From positions 1-18,000 of the forward strand of contig CAKQSC010000017.1 in NCBI GenBank assembly GCA_934271725.1: a DNA stretch of 18,000 nucleotides. Direction: 5' to 3'. The stretch comes from an uncultured Clostridia bacterium (GTDB lineage Bacteria; Bacillota; Clostridia; Christensenellales; Borkfalkiaceae). Numbering within the stretch: position 1 is the first letter of the stretch; each line of letters starts with the position of its first letter. Below, piece by piece: positions 15,801 through 18,000 of this stretch. A program made the translations under genes and the position numbers. The notes under the pieces are model-generated. The model saw only the letters and a list, made by a program, of their open reading frames with translations, was not told where the DNA came from and made no database searches.

Positions 15801-18000
15801 TCTCGACTACGGCGACGGCGGTGTCGACACCAACGTAAGAAATACGTTCAGTTTCGATTTCTATCTCGATAACCAAGCACCTACGCTTGAATCGGTATCT
15901 TACGAGAAGATTTACGACAGGTCTTTAAAGAAAGACAGATATTATATCAATATGGACGTTTACGACAATCAGTACGTAATGGCTATAAGTCCTATAATAT
16001 TTACGTCCAGTTCGAGTTATTCTTTGCTTCTCGACAATCCCATACCCGTATACGGCGAAAAGGGAGCGGTTACGAGAGTAAGATTTGAAATAACGGATTT
16101 CCTCGACGACCTTTACGACGACGCGCTTATAACGAGCGGACTTGCATTCTCGATAGAAGACTACGCGCTTAACTCCAACATTTATATTTGCCAACTTCCG
16201 GGAACGAGAGGAGATTTCAAGTTCACGAAAGACGGTGAAACGGACGGCGAAAAGTGCAACGTAATTTCTATATACGAAGACGAAATATTAGACCTTACTC
16301 AATATCTCGCGACGGCGGACAAATACGTCGACGAAGGAAAAGATTATTTGAAGTTCCTTCAATGGACTTCTTCCAACGAAAATATCGCGGTTGTAAAAGA
16401 AGGTCAGGTAGTAGGCGTTTCCGCCGGCAGAGTAACGATTACCGTAACCGAACAGATGGATTTGAAAAAAGCCACGGTTATGATAAACGTAAAGAAAAGA
16501 CCTGCAAGTCAGACGGCTTCCGAAAACGATACGGACGACGACGTCAAGATAAGTCTTATGTCCAAAAACGACGTGGACGATATAAAAACGGAATCGCTCA
16601 AATCGGCGAGATTCTCTTATTTCGATACGAAGTTCGCGTATTCGAGAGGCGCGCAGACAAGTCAGATAGGCAAGACGGGCGACAGAATATTCGTTAATCA
16701 ATACGGCGGTGCGATTGCGTGCTACCCGGGCGAACAAATCACCCTTGCATACGATGTGGAGCCGTGGTACGTTGCGGATAATTATACCGTAACTTATAAA
16801 TCGAGCAGACCTAATATTGCTAAAATCGACGACGACGGAAGAACGATAGTCGCTCTTGCGAAAGGTTCTACCATCGTCACCGCGGAGTTTACCAACAAAG
16901 AAACGGGTAAAGTTTCCAACATAATGGCAAAACTTTCGCTTACGGTAAACAGCGAATTCGTCATCGAAAACAGAATGCTCGTCGCGTATAAAGGACTCGG
17001 CGGAACGGTAACCATTCCGGACGACGAAGGTATTTTGTATATAGGCGCGTACGCGTTCTGTCTGTATACGACGGATCGGACGATAGAAGTCGACGAGGAC
17101 GATTACGACAAAAACAAAATCCCCGCGACCAACACTTCCGTAACGAAGATAATCATACCGAACGGAGTCGAAGAGATTCAGAAATACGCGTTTTATAACT
17201 GCGTTGATTTGAGAGAAGTCGTAATGCCCGATACGGTTAAATACGTAAGAGAGTTTTCTTTCTACAACGACGCGAAGTTGACTACGATAACCACCACGGG
17301 TACGCAAAACAACGTTCTTACGGTAGGCGGACAGGCTTTTGAGGGCTGCGTTTCGCTTGAAGAATACCCGTTTACGAATGCTTACGCTTTGGGCGTTAAA
17401 GCGTTTAACGGATGTACGTCCCTTGCTTACGCGGATTTAAGAAAGATCAGAAACTCCGGTGAAAGAGCATTTCAGGGCTGTACTTCGCTTACCGAAGTAA
17501 GCATGAATAAAGATACCAAACTTTCGGAATATATGTTCGCTAATTCGGGACTTACCGAAGTCAGCGTATATCCGCTTGTAGGAATACCGCAATATTGTTT
17601 CGCGGGTTCCAAAAATCTTACCACGGTAAACATTTACAACGGTAAAGACGGCGTTACGGGACTTGACGGAAAGGCTATCGAGTATATAGGACTCGGCGCG
17701 TTCTATCAATGCAACGGTTTGTCGACCGTAAACCTTTACGGCAACGTCAACCTTATTTCCGATTACGCGTTCTATCAATGTACTTCTCTTACGGAGTTCA
17801 CTCTTCCCGACAACGCTTTCTCGTTCGGATCGGGAGTGTTCCAAGGGGCGTCCTCGCTTTCCGTTATTCACGTTCCCGCAAACGCGGTTATAACCGCAAC
17901 GGGCGGAGGAGTTTTCGAGGGTACTGCTTTAACAACGTTTGATGTGGCTACGGGTAATTCCGTATATTCCGCTTCTTCCGACGGGCATTTGCTCGTAAAG
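12802..18000 (+). CDS. Giant cell-surface subtilisin-like protease with Ig-like domains and leucine-rich repeats (3' partial)
   Basis: An open frame of 1733 codons reaching the window edge; AAGGAG at 12791-12796 fixes the start. Order: lipoprotein signal with lipobox S18-V-G-C21; an I9-like propeptide ending KYSTLVNAVAVKTTYGKL...VVSVSLSDTY (about 60-180); and an S8 catalytic domain with D222 (VAVLDSGFD), H298 (EHGTHVAG), oxyanion N395 and S625 (LSGTSMATP). A PA domain is inserted at about 477-577 (GKVALVRRGTNTFEEKAAAAKKAGA). Then comes a lactocepin/C5a-peptidase Fn3-like region from about 690, including YGMYVEGFVTLKP and LAFYGDW. Group 2 bacterial Ig-like domains lie at about 1152-1235 and 1304-1386. 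BspA-type leucine-rich repeats from about 1390 (AFQGCTSLTEVSM, AFYQCTSLTEFTLP) run to the end. It likely degrades proteins at the cell surface; the repeats may bind substrate or host surfaces. All catalytic residues are present. Confidence 0.95.
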   Translation, partial: MLKKLLAVLMIMTIAVLSVGCVPELPNGGNSSDDGKTSGLPFEDSGELQFIKSNYKFTQEQVNSQIKAEYLLENNGYKDSDEVVAILSVDGSAIIDDCIDNDTSVAEYVSTFGGQAKLNNIEEKQNAVIKRLKASGLITDVVYKYSTLVNAVAVKTTYGKLDDMEGCNGVVSVSLSDTYNQPKTMSADASTIRNAVEIYDTGIYNPGNVPFTGEGTSVAVLDSGFDVSHTVFTEPLKTLPEETLMLKQDYIASILGKTQAIGYTKDLKIYDVYVNNKIPFVYDYADKDKDVYPYDSEHGTHVAGIIGGEDDVITGVAKYTQLVLMKVFPDLDSGGRTEDILAALEDAVLIGVDAINMSLGSSCGFTRAGKDEDYINTVYDKIDEAGISLITAASNSYNSGYGGEQGNTNMVTNPDSATVGSPSTYNAALSVASISGTMSQYMLVNDSQIIFFNESNALTGKENHFFDELYKSQNWTSSSSYTIKYVTVPGVGSSANYTGLNVKGKVALVRRGTNTFEEKAAAAKKAGAIACIIYNNIDGDILMSMGKSDHIPTISISKSDGTKMASVAEGTIVISHSNQAGPFMSDFSSWGPTPSLELKPEITAHGGNIKSSVPGGGYDELSGTSMATPNLCGVVILIRQYLKEKFPTYSHKQISVMCNQMLMSTATIAVNEQGNPYSPRKQGAGLASISAVSKTKAYLTVDGKEKTKIELKDDPKRTGVYTLKFNVVNVSDTPISYNLGIIGMTETVSEADEKHIAERDQLLNDNYTATATGDGSLSGKTVTVNANGTLSVTMTYKLTDAEKSMIDSLFPYGMYVEGFVTLKPVNDGEVALNAPFLAFYGDWTEAPMFDKTYYEVESEKHDASIDDDDKIKADYYATTPYGSYFYNYIIPLGTYLYDIDTNAYDAIPASEDHIAISDTLGSIDGIAAVHAGLLRNARQMTFTITDKQTGETVYEHVDYSANKAYPNGASPIPYYEYLKIKSSESGFINNRQYEFKMSGLLDYGDGGVDTNVRNTFSFDFYLDNQAPTLESVSYEKIYDRSLKKDRYYINMDVYDNQYVMAISPIIFTSSSSYSLLLDNPIPVYGEKGAVTRVRFEITDFLDDLYDDALITSGLAFSIEDYALNSNIYICQLPGTRGDFKFTKDGETDGEKCNVISIYEDEILDLTQYLATADKYVDEGKDYLKFLQWTSSNENIAVVKEGQVVGVSAGRVTITVTEQMDLKKATVMINVKKRPASQTASENDTDDDVKISLMSKNDVDDIKTESLKSARFSYFDTKFAYSRGAQTSQIGKTGDRIFVNQYGGAIACYPGEQITLAYDVEPWYVADNYTVTYKSSRPNIAKIDDDGRTIVALAKGSTIVTAEFTNKETGKVSNIMAKLSLTVNSEFVIENRMLVAYKGLGGTVTIPDDEGILYIGAYAFCLYTTDRTIEVDEDDYDKNKIPATNTSVTKIIIPNGVEEIQKYAFYNCVDLREVVMPDTVKYVREFSFYNDAKLTTITTTGTQNNVLTVGGQAFEGCVSLEEYPFTNAYALGVKAFNGCTSLAYADLRKIRNSGERAFQGCTSLTEVSMNKDTKLSEYMFANSGLTEVSVYPLVGIPQYCFAGSKNLTTVNIYNGKDGVTGLDGKAIEYIGLGAFYQCNGLSTVNLYGNVNLISDYAFYQCTSLTEFTLPDNAFSFGSGVFQGASSLSVIHVPANAVITATGGGVFEGTALTTFDVATGNSVYSASSDGHLLVK

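Noticed and set aside
16288..17307. Long minus-strand open frames opposite the protease (also 14725-15669 and 7195-8298).
   Set aside because: The sense frame has catalytic and repeat motifs throughout; the antisense translations show only the bias expected from complementing RNY-type codons.
1..18000. Mobile elements, phage genes or a defence island.
   Set aside because: I found no transposase, integrase, phage structural or nuclease motif, and no terminal inverted repeats; all genes fit housekeeping, transport or surface roles.

Overview
The window reads as a chromosomal segment of an anaerobic, low-to-moderate G+C Bacillota-type bacterium, most likely an uncultured gut Clostridia lineage (Christensenellales-like). 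That placement is inferred from the dnaX-ybaB-recR order, AGGAG-type ribosome binding sites, AGA-rich arginine usage, lipoprotein signal peptides, and a long surface protein with BspA-type leucine-rich repeats. Every gene I can support lies on the + strand. Stops are TAA, TAG and TGA, so the standard code applies.

Bases 1-2820 are a compact housekeeping block: the 3' end of dnaX, then ybaB/ebfC, recR, gpsA, and a small VOC-fold (glyoxalase-like) gene with a helix-turn-helix-like tail. The genes are separated by 1-16 bases and look co-transcribed. The 302-base gap at 2821-3122 holds a rho-independent terminator, a good extended -10 promoter with a perfect inverted repeat at its expected start site, and several AT-rich repeats.

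Bases 3123-12788 form an oligopeptide/dipeptide ABC importer locus: a lipoprotein with an InlB-type repeat, a very large family 5 substrate-binding lipoprotein (OppA-like), permeases OppB and OppC, ATPases OppD and OppF, and a 79-residue single-pass membrane protein. OppA, OppB and OppC all carry extra extracytoplasmic sequence. A strong hairpin and a possible 10-codon leader ORF separate oppA from oppB.

Bases 12802-18000 are the first 1733 codons of a giant lipid-anchored subtilisin-family protease (I9-like propeptide, S8 domain with PA insertion, lactocepin-like Fn3 region, two Ig-like domains, leucine-rich repeats), running off the window. Protease plus Opp importer suggests a module that degrades external protein and imports the peptides.

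The most unusual observation is a short tryptophan/lysine-rich peptide, F(A/G)WVKKLNPxxxFKxK. It occurs three times in the importer: upstream of and in frame with oppC, near the N-terminus of OppF, and near the C-terminus of OppF. The conserved residues are kept while their codons differ silently. The oppC copy sits behind an in-frame TAA at codon 6 of an otherwise well-formed extension, implying a recent nonsense mutation, a sequence error, or an unusual translation event.
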